The notes: generated by a model from the sequence alone, not told the origin. Numbered from the stretch's first letter, positions 54,984 to 64,000 are shown. The stretch is DNA of 64,000 nt from PMP191F sp047602185 (GCA_047602185.1 JASGHY010000001.1:3596001-3660000); one strand, 5' to 3'. Program-made: numbers and translations.

Positions 54984-56180
54984 ATGGTTCCCAGCCTGCG
55001 CAAAGCTTATAACGCTGCCTTTACTGAAGAGAAATACAATGCATTTATAGCTAAACTGGACAGTGAATACCCGGGTGCTATTGAATTTAAGATCGCAGAA
55101 ACACCGGTGTTCATTGATAAAGCTTTTGGTAATAAACTGGTAGATGCCTGCGAGAGTATTGTTGACATCATTCTTGACCCTTCTTTTAAAATACTTACTA
55201 AAGACGCGATCCCTTCTTCGGATTATGTGCCTGGTGAAAATGATCATGCCCATATGATCGCGTTCGATTTTGGGGTATGTATTAATGAGGAAACCGGTGA
55301 ACCAGAACCACGGTTGATTGAAATGCAAGGCTTCCCTACCCTGTTTGGGTTTCAATGCTGGTTTCCGGAAATCCTGCGTGAGTTTATGCCGGTACCTGCT
55401 AATTACAGCCAGTACCTCGGAAACTATACAAGAGATACTTACCTGCAGGAACTGAACAATGTACTGAAAGGTGATTGTGCCGTGGAAAATGTGATACTGC
55501 TGGAAATAAAACCGCACGAACAAAAAACACGTATTGATTTTTATTGTACAGAAGCATTTACCGGTATTCGTCCTGTATGTCTCACAGAACTGATACAGGA
55601 AGATAAAAAGCTATTTTACATGCGTGATGGTGTAAAAACAGCCATTAAACGCATATATAACCGTGTTATATTTGACGAACTGAACGCTCAAAAAGAACAT
55701 CTTGGTCACTTTGTAGACATCAGGCAGGAACTGGATGTGGAATGGATCCCCCATCCTAACTGGTTCTACCGTATCAGTAAGTACACTATTCCTTTTATAC
55801 GCCATCCTTATATACCTGCTACTTTTTTCCTGAACGAGATCAAGCAAATACCAGGCGACCTTTCGAATTATGTATTAAAGCCCCTGTTCTCATTTGCAGG
55901 CCAGGGTGTAGTGATCGATGTAACACAGGCAGATATCGACAACATTACTGATCCGCACAACTGGATACTGCAACGAAAAGTACAATACGCTGACATTATT
56001 GAAACACCAGATACACCAGCCAAAGTAGAGATAAGGATGATGTACTGGTGGAAAGACGGATGGGCACGCCCTAAACCCGCTATCAATCTAGCCCGCCTGA
56101 GCAAAGGGAAGATGATCGGTGTACGCTATAATAAAGATAAGACCTGGGTAGGCGGCAGTGTGTGTTATTTTGAAAAGTAA
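54984..56180 (+). CDS. Probable circularly permuted ATP-grasp ligase
   Basis: Cytoplasmic protein of 398 residues without a known name to me. ATP-grasp-like features are present in an order expected for the circularly permuted, glutathionylspermidine-synthase-like type. An early acidic segment GEPEPRLIEMQGFP resembles the metal-binding E-x-N/Q strand. Late in the sequence come the ATP-binding Lys and Gly-rich loop NYVLKPLFSFAGQGVVIDV, WILQRKVQYADII and KVEIRMMYWW. Follows the amidotransferase gene on the same strand. It is likely to ligate an amine to a carboxylate in the same pathway. The family assignment is moderate. Confidence 0.7.
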   Translation: MVPSLRKAYNAAFTEEKYNAFIAKLDSEYPGAIEFKIAETPVFIDKAFGNKLVDACESIVDIILDPSFKILTKDAIPSSDYVPGENDHAHMIAFDFGVCINEETGEPEPRLIEMQGFPTLFGFQCWFPEILREFMPVPANYSQYLGNYTRDTYLQELNNVLKGDCAVENVILLEIKPHEQKTRIDFYCTEAFTGIRPVCLTELIQEDKKLFYMRDGVKTAIKRIYNRVIFDELNAQKEHLGHFVDIRQELDVEWIPHPNWFYRISKYTIPFIRHPYIPATFFLNEIKQIPGDLSNYVLKPLFSFAGQGVVIDVTQADIDNITDPHNWILQRKVQYADIIETPDTPAKVEIRMMYWWKDGWARPKPAINLARLSKGKMIGVRYNKDKTWVGGSVCYFEK

Positions 56181-56186
56181 TGTCCC

Positions 56187-57335
56187 TTACAAGGCCGCCA
56201 GGAACTTTTCAATTTCTTCCCAACGGGTGGTTATTATTTTTCCATCTTTATCGATCAGCACATAAGCAGGTCTGCCGGATATATTATAGTTATCCAGGAT
56301 AGCCTTGTCACCTTTTGCATGCAGGTAAGGTAATTGATTGGCCCGGATGATCTTTTCAATCTGTTTTTCATTTTCGGTGGTTACGCCTATTATTTCAAGT
56401 CCTTTTGTATGGTACTGGTTATAGATCTCTTTCATTTTAGGTAATGCAATAATGCAGTAGCCGCACCAGGTTTCCCAAAAATCGAGCAACACGTATTTTC
56501 CTCTCATATTTTTTAAAGAGGCGGTACCACCACCAAAGGTACTGTAGGTAAAACCGGCTGCCACCTTGCCCCGTGGTACTACAGTGTCTGAGGCTGATTC
56601 CTCCCGCCTTTTGTACTCTTTTATTTTATACCCCGCATAGGTAGCAGTCAGAGCAATGCTGTCGGCATTCTGCTGCGCATTGACTACATAATTATCCAAC
56701 AGACAGGAGTATTTATAGAGGGAGCCATTCCAAAGCACCTGACGGGCTGTTTTCAGCAATTCCAGGGGCGCTTTTTGTATAACCAGGGTATCCGTAGTTT
56801 CCTGCCCGAATTTATTTACGGGATAGATCAACGTTATTACCCATTGCAGGTCAGTATCCTTAAGTTTTAAAACAGGTCTTTTTTCTAAAAGAGACTGCAC
56901 CAACTCTTTCTTTACAAAAAGTGTATTGAAAGCTGTTAATGCTGTTCTTGCTTTGGCAGGATTGCGTTCATCATTCGGAAAATCATAGGGGTTGAAGATG
57001 GTAACAGCGTGACTACGATGATCTATTTCGAGGCTTCGCTGGCCGTCATAGTAATAGTCGTATGTTCTTTCTTTATCACTCCCTTTTAAATGAAATACAC
57101 CACCAAATATTGTATCTGTTGGCCTGCCTTCCAGCCACACTGTAGCTGTAGTAATACTTTCCTGTCCATCTCCCCTTGCATTATGACTGTAAGCGGTGGA
57201 ATGATAGGATAGATTCTGCAGATTGTTATACCTGTATTGCAGTTGCTGCAATATTTTTACCGCTTCACTACTATCAGACTGGGCAAAGCATTGCTGGATG
57301 TTAAATAAAATAACAGAGAGAAATATTTTTTTCAT
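56187..57335 (-). CDS. TlpA-like exported thiol-disulfide reductase
   Basis: Periplasmic protein of 382 residues with signal peptide MKKIFLSVILFNIQQCFAQ. The N-terminal 240 residues form a long unassigned domain resembling the DUF4369-containing or outer-membrane-lipoprotein-like parts of Bacteroidota thioredoxin proteins. The C-terminal thioredoxin fold has the active site W-C291-G-Y-C294 (DFWETWCGYCIIALPKM) and cis-Pro356 (SGRPAYVLID). It should reduce or isomerise disulfides of exported proteins. It ends 7 bp from the convergent ATP-grasp-like gene. Confidence 0.88.
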   Translation of the reverse strand: MKKIFLSVILFNIQQCFAQSDSSEAVKILQQLQYRYNNLQNLSYHSTAYSHNARGDGQESITTATVWLEGRPTDTIFGGVFHLKGSDKERTYDYYYDGQRSLEIDHRSHAVTIFNPYDFPNDERNPAKARTALTAFNTLFVKKELVQSLLEKRPVLKLKDTDLQWVITLIYPVNKFGQETTDTLVIQKAPLELLKTARQVLWNGSLYKYSCLLDNYVVNAQQNADSIALTATYAGYKIKEYKRREESASDTVVPRGKVAAGFTYSTFGGGTASLKNMRGKYVLLDFWETWCGYCIIALPKMKEIYNQYHTKGLEIIGVTTENEKQIEKIIRANQLPYLHAKGDKAILDNYNISGRPAYVLIDKDGKIITTRWEEIEKFLAAL

Positions 57336-57466
57336 GGCTGCTGATTTGTCCGAAATTACCAGCCCTGAGTATTGTATTAAAAAGGCTTAGCCGGAAATAC
57401 CCACTCTTTAGACGAGTGCTATTCTTAAAGAATTGGTCTAAAAATAAGTGTCATTGGTCGAATGGG

Positions 57467-57497
57467 TTTGAACAGTACATAGCGACCTTTAGTTTTG
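57467..57497 (+). promoter_or_regulatory. Promoter for the second kinase/LytTR operon
   Basis: TTTG at 57467-57470, exactly 19 bases, TAGTTTTG at 57490-57497. This is a complete match to TTTG-N19-TAnnTTTG. The kinase ATG is 10 bases further on, so the leader is only a few bases. Confidence 0.65.
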
Positions 57498-57507
57498 AGC
57501 TAATTAT

Positions 57508-58581
57508 ATGGAATTAAAGAAGAGACATATATTCTTAACCTGGCAGGAAGCATTATTCTTTGTCATTTATTTCGTGGCATTTCCTCTTATTACCGGCTTA
57601 CAATATAGGGGAAGCTATAGTAATGAAGATTTTTTTGTAACCTTCTCTTATCACACTATTGCCGGTTTACTGGATATTATTCCTTTTCTGTTCTATTATA
57701 AAGTAATAGTACCACGTTATCTTTTTACCCGCAGATATGTATTGTTTGTTTGTGTATTGCTGTTATTTATTGTTGCATTTGATCTTTATCTGCGATATAT
57801 AATAGACCTGGGAATCTGGAAAATGTCTTTTTTGCCTGATGAGGTACAGCAACTTGGGAAAGCTTCCTTTAAAAGAACCAGATGGATAAGGCAAGGTATA
57901 ACCATCACTTTCATGAATGTATTAAGCGTTACAGCCCTTGCCTTTTTTGTACAGGTATTACGGAAAGAGCGGCAGGTACAGCAACTGCAACAGCAACAAT
58001 TGCGTATGGAACTGCATGTATTAAAGGCCCAGCTTCATCCTCATTTCTTTTTTAATACGCTTAATAACATCTATTCACTGGCATTGCAACAATCTTCATC
58101 AACTGCGCCGGTTGTAAATAAACTGGCAACCATGATGCGCTATATGTTGTACCAGTCGGATGCCCCTACCGTTTCCCTGCAACAGGAAATTGATTTTATC
58201 AGTAATTATATTTCGCTGGAACAGCTTCGCCATGATGCCAATGTACAGATCAGTTTTGATTTCCAGGGAAAAGCTAATGGCATGCACCTGCCACCCTTTC
58301 TATTACTTCCATTCATAGAAAATGCTTTTAAGCATGGAACAGATAATGAAACAGGTACCGGCTCTATAGAGATAGTAATTGTTGCAGAACCACATGAGTT
58401 AACAATGACTGTTAAAAACAGTAAACCGAAGATAGCAGGTAATGATATGACGGAGGATAAAGGAGTTGGCCTGGTAAATGTTCAAAAAAGACTGGCTCTA
58501 TTGTATCCTGATAAGTACAAACTGCTGGCAACTGAAACGGAGCGGCAATATTCGGTATATTTAAATCTATCTTTATCCTGA
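57508..58581 (+). CDS. LytS-type sensor histidine kinase
   Basis: Membrane kinase of 357 residues. Four TM segments lie near 12-32, 48-66, 75-95 and 131-151, then a glutamine-rich coiled linker (QVQQLQQQQLRMELHVL). The His_kinase domain has phospho-acceptor H179 (HPHFFFNTLNNI) and the N-box FIENAFKHG with N272. The stop codon overlaps the start of the next gene by one base (TGATG), so the pair is translationally coupled. Signal unknown. Confidence 0.93.
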   Translation: MELKKRHIFLTWQEALFFVIYFVAFPLITGLQYRGSYSNEDFFVTFSYHTIAGLLDIIPFLFYYKVIVPRYLFTRRYVLFVCVLLLFIVAFDLYLRYIIDLGIWKMSFLPDEVQQLGKASFKRTRWIRQGITITFMNVLSVTALAFFVQVLRKERQVQQLQQQQLRMELHVLKAQLHPHFFFNTLNNIYSLALQQSSSTAPVVNKLATMMRYMLYQSDAPTVSLQQEIDFISNYISLEQLRHDANVQISFDFQGKANGMHLPPFLLLPFIENAFKHGTDNETGTGSIEIVIVAEPHELTMTVKNSKPKIAGNDMTEDKGVGLVNVQKRLALLYPDKYKLLATETERQYSVYLNLSLS

Positions 58582-59273
58582 TGCTGAATTGCCTGATTGT
58601 TGATGACGAACCCCTGGCACGACAGGTATTGGAGAATTATATTTCCCGTACGCCTTTGTTGCAACTGACTGCTACCTGTAGTAACGCAGTAGATGCCTAT
58701 CGTATTTTACAGGAACAAACTATTAATGTTGCTTTCCTGGACATTAAAATGCCACTGATAAATGGTATCAGCTTTCTGAGATCATTAAAGCAACCTCCTG
58801 CTGTTATATTTACCACCGCTTTTGCCGAATATGCTGCTGAAAGCTATGATCTCAACGCAATTGATTATTTGCTGAAACCATTTTCGTATGAGCGATTTTA
58901 CAGGAGCATCGAAAAAGCATTAAAGATCAATCCTCTTCCCCAGGAAGAAGATGTAAAGAATTACCTGTTCATCAAAGTCGATAATAATCTTATAAAGCTC
59001 TTTCACCAGGATATTTTATATGTAGAGGCGAGGAAGGATTACCTGAAGCTGGTAACAAAAGGTAGCAGTTATCTTACGCACATGACAATGAAATATATTG
59101 AGTCATTGCTACCTAAAGACCTGTTTATACGTATTCATCGTTCTTATATTATCTGCCTGGCATCAGTCTCAGTGAGGGGAAAGAATTTTGTTGATATAGA
59201 TAATGTAAAGATACCTGTGAGTGACAGCTATAGAACACTCCTTGATGAAGCCTTACGAAAAAAGCAAGGCTAA
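58581..59273 (+). CDS. LytTR-family response regulator
   Basis: A 230-residue regulator: CheY-like receiver (about 1-115) with D8/D9, phosphoacceptor D54 (AFLDIKMPLING), T79 and K99 (LLKPFSYER), then a LytTR DNA-binding domain (about 127-228; FIRIHRSYIICL). Partner of the kinase just upstream. It converges on the SusCD-type locus, which it might regulate, but no binding sites were identified. Confidence 0.93.
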   Translation: MLNCLIVDDEPLARQVLENYISRTPLLQLTATCSNAVDAYRILQEQTINVAFLDIKMPLINGISFLRSLKQPPAVIFTTAFAEYAAESYDLNAIDYLLKPFSYERFYRSIEKALKINPLPQEEDVKNYLFIKVDNNLIKLFHQDILYVEARKDYLKLVTKGSSYLTHMTMKYIESLLPKDLFIRIHRSYIICLASVSVRGKNFVDIDNVKIPVSDSYRTLLDEALRKKQG

Positions 59274-59283
59274 TGTTATAAAA

Positions 59284-59313
59284 GGGGCTGCCTCCACCGA
59301 GGGAAACAGCCCC
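59284..59313. terminator. Probable terminator between convergent units
   Basis: GGGGCTG-n16-CAGCCCC hairpin between the response regulator (ends 59273) and the lipoprotein gene (ends 59344). There is no clear T-run. Confidence 0.5.
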
Positions 59314-59343
59314 ATCACATTATAGTACATGAGAATCCTAAAA

Positions 59344-60276
59344 CTAGTTTCTTGTAAGGATCTCCTCTGTAACACGCCACACACCTGCAGACTGATAACC
59401 GTATCTTAAGTAGAAAGTCCGGGTTACCGGATCGTAGGTATTGTTGCACAGCCCCGAACCACTCCATGCTGCTGAATAACCAGGATCGGTAGCGGGAAGA
59501 CCTGATGTCAACATTGTATAGGGCGCGCCACCTGCTCCGGGTGCAGCAGTAATAGTTAATTTATTAGTGGCCTCGTCAATTGTGATCAAAGCCACATAGC
59601 CATTACCACCCAGATCGGCTACCGTTACAGTAACACTACTGGGGCCGGCAGTTTTTATATCTTTTGTACCGGAAACAGCGCGTGGTGAAGATGGATGATA
59701 GAAATAACCTTCATCCGTATATTCTGCATCGTACTTATTTTTTACGCTAAGGAAAACCATGATAGTATCCTGTTCGGGAAGAACTGTAGCTTCGGCACCA
59801 GTTAATGAAATTTTGAAAGCGAGTGCGTAGGTATGTGAAACGTCCCATTTTTTACCATCCAGTGCAATAGTAAACTCATTGGCGGCTACCCCTTCTTTGA
59901 ATGCTAATGTATAGCCGGTACCTGATTTTGTGAAAGCTGTATTCAGCAGTTTATACAAGCTATCCGGCAACGCTTCGAAACTGCTGCCATTTGTAGTATT
60001 GTATGCTGTTATCATCGCTGGCAGACTGGTTAAGGTAACCGTGGTAGCAGTTTTTAGATTTGCATTGCTGTTAGCATCTTTTCTTACACTGAACAGATCC
60101 AGTGTGTCTATTGTGGAGAATGGTGTAAAGTAAATAGGGTTTTCCGGGGCTTCCAGAAATTTTATCCAGGTGCTGCCGGAGCTTCCCAGGTCCTCCACAT
60201 TGTTTTTAATGCATGACGTCATTAACAGCGAGCCCAGCAAAGCAAGGCTTACCGTACGCAGTAATTTATATTTCAT
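59344..60276 (-). CDS. DUF1735-like surface lipoprotein
   Basis: A lipoprotein of 310 residues, third gene of the SusC-SusD operon. I start it at the ATG at 60276 to give the signal MKYKLLRTVSLALLGSLLMTSC with lipobox; the ATG at 60297 adds 7 residues. The N-terminal domain (TIDTLDLFSVRKDANSNANL, TVTLTSLPAMITAYN) has the look of DUF1735/BT_3987-like domains. The C-terminal part has IKTAGPSSVTVTVADLGG and ends in a beta-rich YLRYGYQSAGVWRVTEEILTRN. Such proteins are surface glycan- or protein-binding partners of SusCD. Confidence 0.8.
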   Translation of the reverse strand: MKYKLLRTVSLALLGSLLMTSCIKNNVEDLGSSGSTWIKFLEAPENPIYFTPFSTIDTLDLFSVRKDANSNANLKTATTVTLTSLPAMITAYNTTNGSSFEALPDSLYKLLNTAFTKSGTGYTLAFKEGVAANEFTIALDGKKWDVSHTYALAFKISLTGAEATVLPEQDTIMVFLSVKNKYDAEYTDEGYFYHPSSPRAVSGTKDIKTAGPSSVTVTVADLGGNGYVALITIDEATNKLTITAAPGAGGAPYTMLTSGLPATDPGYSAAWSGSGLCNNTYDPVTRTFYLRYGYQSAGVWRVTEEILTRN

Positions 60277-60308
60277 ATTATTTGAAGTTGTGTTCATTAA
60301 TAAATTGA

Positions 60309-61724
60309 TTACTTATCCCACCAGATCTTTGCGTCCTGGGTATCTCCTCCTGTTAACCGGGCCACAGCAGCATTTACATTGGCAGTGTTGCTGGTATATT
60401 CAGAAGAATGATATGCATAGCGACGTGGTATGAGTTTAGAGGTATTGGTAGCCGCAATAGCTGGTGTAAGTGCCGGATAACCGGTCCTTCTCCATTCAGC
60501 CCAACCTTCGTTCCCATCGGGATAAGAAGCAATGTATCTCTGAATCGCTATCTGTTTCAGGTTAGCACCTGTACCGGGGGTTGCAGTAAATGCTACACCA
60601 GATTGTGTAAAGTAGGATGCTGCAGGCGTTCCGAGTCCCCACTGTGCAAACGAAGCTTTGATACCTGATGTGTACATATTCTGTGCATTTTCAGTAGTCC
60701 AGCCCCTGTCTGCCGCCTCTGCTCGTGCCAGGAAAACTTCTGCTGCGCTGATAATAATTACAGAACCAGCGGTGGTTCTATAGTTTGCAGCCAATACACG
60801 TGACCAATCCCCATTACTGTTTGCCCAGTTCTCAATATTTGTACGTGTCCAGCCATAAGGAACTCCCTGTGTAGAACTACCATAAGCATCCTGTCTTCCA
60901 TCGCCAAATGAAGCAAGCAGGTCAGTCATTGTCTGGCTTTCACCTATATCTTTACGACCATCATAAAGACTGTACCATGGGCTTTTGTATTTATCTCCGC
61001 CATAGCTTGCTGTAAAGTTTTCTGAAACATCAGTAATAATGCCTCCATTTCCTGCCAGGGCAGCTTTAAATTCAGTAGCAGCATAATCGGAAGCATTGGG
61101 GTATTTTTTAGTGAGCCTCATAGCCATTAACAGGCGAATTGAATTGGCCAGTTTTTTCCAATAGGCAACTTTTCCACTGTAAATGAAGTCGCCGGTAATC
61201 AATGATATTCCATTGTCAAACTGGGCTATTGCTTCTGTAAGTTCCTTGATGCATCCTTTATAAATCTCCTCCTGTGTATCGTATTTAGGTGTACCGTTTC
61301 CTTTGAGTGCTTCGGAATATGGCAGATCTCCCCACTGGTCGCTTATTTTCCAATAGATATATGCTTTCAGAATACGAGCTACAGCATTCTGGTTATTGCT
61401 TGAGTTTGTTGCGATGATATTCTGCAGATCCATGAGCGAGCCAGAATAGTTACCGGTAAATGAGGCAGTAAGGCTTGAACTGGCGTACAGACCTGTTCCC
61501 GGGTATTGGGTCTCTGAGAAATACTGGCAGAAAAGACCTCCTGATGTACTGGTTGCATAACCACTTATTCCTGATTCTACATTGGTAAGTAAAGCATTTA
61601 CCAGTGGTGTAGTGGTAGAGTTAGGATCAACGTTGGTGCTTCCAAAATCCTTGACCTTATTGCAGGCAGCTATTGCAACTACCAGTGGCAATATCCTTGA
61701 TATATATATGATTGATTGTTTCAT
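60309..61724 (-). CDS. SusD/RagB-family nutrient-binding lipoprotein
   Basis: Outer-membrane lipoprotein of 471 residues, signal MKQSIIYISRILPLVVAIAAC with lipobox IAAC. The SusD-like_2 type has tetratricopeptide helices in the middle (YIYWKISDQWGDLPYSEALKG, WKKLANSIRLLMAMRLTKKYP) and a substrate-contacting end (SYPDGNEGWAEWRRTGYP, ANVNAAVARLTGGD, KIWWDK). It lids the SusC barrel encoded 30 bp upstream. The glycan or peptide bound cannot be read from the sequence. Confidence 0.93.
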   Translation of the reverse strand: MKQSIIYISRILPLVVAIAACNKVKDFGSTNVDPNSTTTPLVNALLTNVESGISGYATSTSGGLFCQYFSETQYPGTGLYASSSLTASFTGNYSGSLMDLQNIIATNSSNNQNAVARILKAYIYWKISDQWGDLPYSEALKGNGTPKYDTQEEIYKGCIKELTEAIAQFDNGISLITGDFIYSGKVAYWKKLANSIRLLMAMRLTKKYPNASDYAATEFKAALAGNGGIITDVSENFTASYGGDKYKSPWYSLYDGRKDIGESQTMTDLLASFGDGRQDAYGSSTQGVPYGWTRTNIENWANSNGDWSRVLAANYRTTAGSVIIISAAEVFLARAEAADRGWTTENAQNMYTSGIKASFAQWGLGTPAASYFTQSGVAFTATPGTGANLKQIAIQRYIASYPDGNEGWAEWRRTGYPALTPAIAATNTSKLIPRRYAYHSSEYTSNTANVNAAVARLTGGDTQDAKIWWDK

Positions 61725-61754
61725 GTTGAAATAGTTTTTCTGTGTACGTACTGA

Positions 61755-64000
61755 TTAAAACCTGAGTTTAAGATTAAGACCAACACCTCTTGTACCAGGT
61801 AACTGTCCCTGCTCACCTGCGATATAGCTCACTTCAGATGGATCCAGGTCTTTTGTTCTGGCATAGATGAGAATGGGGTTTCGTGCGACGAGTGACACCA
61901 GTGCGCTGGTGATATATTTTTTTGCATTGCCCTTTAGCGGGATCTGGTACCCTAATGAAACTTCACGCAGTTTTATAAAAGTAAGATCATATACAAATTC
62001 ATCGTAGGTGGCATGTGAATACAATCCCTGGTAGTAATTCTGGGAATGTACATACATATCTTTTGGATGGCCTGCTTCATCAACACCAGTTACATGTACA
62101 CCTCCACCAGCTGAAACCGGGTCACGAACAGAAAAACCTTTATCGTTTACCGTAGCAGTTCTTGCAGTAAGACCTGAATAAGCTCCCCACATATCGGAGA
62201 GGGAGAAGAATTTACCGCCTGCCTGGTAATCGATATTTATATTGAGCAGGAAGTTCTTATAGATCTCGAAGCTGTTCTGTACACCACCTGTATATTTTGG
62301 TAACACACTTCCGAAATATTTCAGTTCGGACTGGTAGCTACCATCGCTGTTTAAAATGGGTTTGCCATCCAGGCGTTTGATGGCCGAACCATATAATTGC
62401 CCCCACTGCTTACCTTCAACGTGCAATACGTAGGGAGTGGTAGTAGCATTCCAAATGGTACTTACAGAGTTGGTTGCTGTGGACTGATCTGAAATTTTAA
62501 CGACTTCGTTTTCCAGTAAATAAGCATAGCTGGCGTTGATCTCCCATTTCAGGTTTTCCCACCAGATAGGTTTTACATTGAGGGTTATATCAATACCTTT
62601 TTTGGTGATCTTACCACTGTTGGTCAGTAAAGAGGTGTACCCACTGGCTCCATTAATTGTAACAGAAGTAGGAATGTCTTTTTCTGTTCCATCCCAGTAG
62701 GCAACAGTAGTACCTATCCTGTTGTTAAGGAAACGTAGTTCAATGCCTATTTCTTTCATCTGTTTTACAGCTCCATGAATACTGGAATCAACCAACTGGT
62801 CGGGTGTACCCATCGTGGTCATATATGTTTTGGTAATGGGGTCGTACCAGGGGTTTCCGGGAGAGTAAGAAGCTCCGGGATAGCGGTAGGCTCCAAAGGT
62901 GGTGGTACTGGTACCCAATGCCTGAGGTACTTCACCCCATGAGGCTCTTAATTTACCAAAGCTCAGGAAGGGCAGGTCTTTTAACAGATCACTGAATACA
63001 AATGAGGCACCGAATGATTTGGACAATACCCTGTTGTTGTCTTTTGGTAATGTAGAATACCAGTCGTTACGCAATGTAAAATCTGCAAATACCATGTTTT
63101 TGAATCCCAGGTTTCCCAACGCATATAAAGCTGTATATTTTTCAGTAGATCGTGAATTGGATGGAGTGGAAGGTGTTTTTGAATTACCCAGCGTATATAA
63201 TCCCGGAACACTTAAACCATCAATTGTGGCTGCCGAATAGGATTTGGATACCCATTTAAAGAAGTCACTACCTACAGTTGCATCGACCTGGAAATCGCCG
63301 AACTTTTTGGAGTATGAGGCAGCCAGTTCCATATTTCTGCGGTTTGAATAGGATGAACTGGTACCATAGTAGGCTTTTACACCGGTTTGAGTGGCGCTGG
63401 TTTCCAAGGCAGACTCATAGATGGTTTCGCCCCAGGTATTATTCTGTTGCTTGCGGTAAGTGGCTTTGATCCTGAGATCACGATTGACCTTATATGTTAA
63501 TGATACATCCCCGTATAAACGGTCGGTTTGTGTTACAGGATGCGTAAGGTCGTAATACGTATAGAAGTTGTACCAGTAGTTACCTCCCAAAAAAGCCAGT
63601 TCGTCAGCTTCTGATCCATACACTGTAGGATCATTATGGTTCCAACTGGCGTAGATGCCACTGGGTGTTTTTAATCCACGCAGTTGTTTCATGATCTTCA
63701 TATCAAGGTCCCTGTGAAACCAGGAGTTGAATGAGCCTGAAGTCTGGTTAGCATAACCCTGATCAAATTCGCCCGACAATACCTGGTTTACATAGTTGAT
63801 ATTGGCAGTGGCTGTGAAATGCTGGTTCAGGTCTATTGCTGTAACAAAATTCAGTGTATGTTTTTTGAGACTCGAATTAGGGATCAGGCCTTTTGCATCA
63901 ACATTCCCATAGCTAAAGCGCAGGTTGATGTTGTCTGTTGCTTTTGTAATACTGATGGTGTTATTGAGCGTTGTGGCTGTATTCCAGAAATCGCGTGCAT
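61755..64000 (-). CDS. SusC/RagA TonB-linked outer-membrane protein (partial)
   Basis: The C-terminal 748 residues of a SusC family transporter; the frame is open to the window edge, so the N-terminus (signal peptide, carboxypeptidase-like and plug domains) is missing. Barrel strands are typical, with NINYVNQVLSGEF, KELPFLSFGKLRASWGE-like RASWGEV, and the conserved end LREVSLGYQIP ... GTRGVGLNLKLRF. Together with the SusD protein 30 bp downstream it forms an import complex for a large nutrient. No glycoside hydrolase or sigma/anti-sigma genes lie in view. Confidence 0.93.
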   Translation of the reverse strand, partial: ARDFWNTATTLNNTISITKATDNINLRFSYGNVDAKGLIPNSSLKKHTLNFVTAIDLNQHFTATANINYVNQVLSGEFDQGYANQTSGSFNSWFHRDLDMKIMKQLRGLKTPSGIYASWNHNDPTVYGSEADELAFLGGNYWYNFYTYYDLTHPVTQTDRLYGDVSLTYKVNRDLRIKATYRKQQNNTWGETIYESALETSATQTGVKAYYGTSSSYSNRRNMELAASYSKKFGDFQVDATVGSDFFKWVSKSYSAATIDGLSVPGLYTLGNSKTPSTPSNSRSTEKYTALYALGNLGFKNMVFADFTLRNDWYSTLPKDNNRVLSKSFGASFVFSDLLKDLPFLSFGKLRASWGEVPQALGTSTTTFGAYRYPGASYSPGNPWYDPITKTYMTTMGTPDQLVDSSIHGAVKQMKEIGIELRFLNNRIGTTVAYWDGTEKDIPTSVTINGASGYTSLLTNSGKITKKGIDITLNVKPIWWENLKWEINASYAYLLENEVVKISDQSTATNSVSTIWNATTTPYVLHVEGKQWGQLYGSAIKRLDGKPILNSDGSYQSELKYFGSVLPKYTGGVQNSFEIYKNFLLNINIDYQAGGKFFSLSDMWGAYSGLTARTATVNDKGFSVRDPVSAGGGVHVTGVDEAGHPKDMYVHSQNYYQGLYSHATYDEFVYDLTFIKLREVSLGYQIPLKGNAKKYITSALVSLVARNPILIYARTKDLDPSEVSYIAGEQGQLPGTRGVGLNLKLRF

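Noticed and set aside
54969..55523. 184-residue minus-strand open frame
   Set aside because: Antisense to the ATP-grasp-like gene, whose codon pattern and motifs are clear.

Overview
The window comes from a member of the Bacteroidota, most likely a Chitinophagaceae-type soil bacterium. The support is a SusC/SusD pair, a type IX secretion tail, LytS/LytTR two-component pairs, FtsX-type permeases without ATPase partners, DUF4403 and DUF4954 proteins, and promoters of the Bacteroidota form TTTG-N19-TAnnTTTG. The genus cannot be fixed from the sequence alone. There is no phage, integron, CRISPR array or rRNA operon.

Layout. 1-3.3 kb: the end of a TIG/IPT-like lipoprotein, then a histidine kinase/LytTR pair. 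3.3-5.7 kb: almost gene-free and rich in repeats, with one small family protein. 5.7-15.1 kb: DUF4403 lipoprotein, FtsX permease, SET protein, MgtE and a secreted S9 peptidase. 15.5-19.9 kb: glmS followed by a DUF4954 beta-helix protein. 20-25.3 kb: a T9SS cargo protein, the era-der GTPase operon, an initiator tRNA and a decayed second copy of it. 25.4-29.4 kb: YciI-like protein, HicAB, gamma-glutamyltransferase and a DinB-like protein. 29.6-42.7 kb: TamB, a second FtsX permease, RibBA and an Oar-like TonB receptor. 42.8-56.2 kb: an esterase, then a set of amide-bond-forming enzymes (RimK-like ATP-grasp, GCS2 ligase, class I glutamine amidotransferase, probable circularly permuted ATP-grasp). 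These lie either side of an ethanolamine/amide catabolic block (amidase, amidohydrolase, EutC, EutB, permease). 56.2-64 kb: a TlpA-like protein, a second kinase/LytTR pair, and a DUF1735-like lipoprotein-SusD-SusC locus that runs off the right edge.

The most unusual feature is not a gene. About fourteen intergenic spaces are filled with degenerate words of roughly 20-35 bp. The words occur in nearly the same order in each space, K-J-F-G-C-A-B-E-I-H-D, on either strand and with internal deletions. They total about 4 kb. One copy supplies the -33 element of a promoter and another has become the C-terminus of a protein. The tag for each word is: K TTTGCACATTCGCACATC, J GAATGCTTAACCCGAATAC, F GTTATAAGTTATAGGTTG, G AATTAGGTGTTAGGTTTTAG, C GGTTGATAAGGTGACAAGG, A GTACGAAATAAGAAGTACGG, B ATCGAATTTCGAAGGAAAA, E GGCAATTTGCAGTTATC, I CGGCATCTGGTATCCGGTA, H GCTCGTAGCTCAAAGCTCG, D ATTGCCGTCTGCCGATTCAC. 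These letters are used throughout the annotation.

The best candidate biochemical system is the split amidoligase cluster at 43.8-46.0 and 53.9-56.2 kb. Everything here was read by eye. Family names rest on motifs and general sequence resemblance, not on searches.
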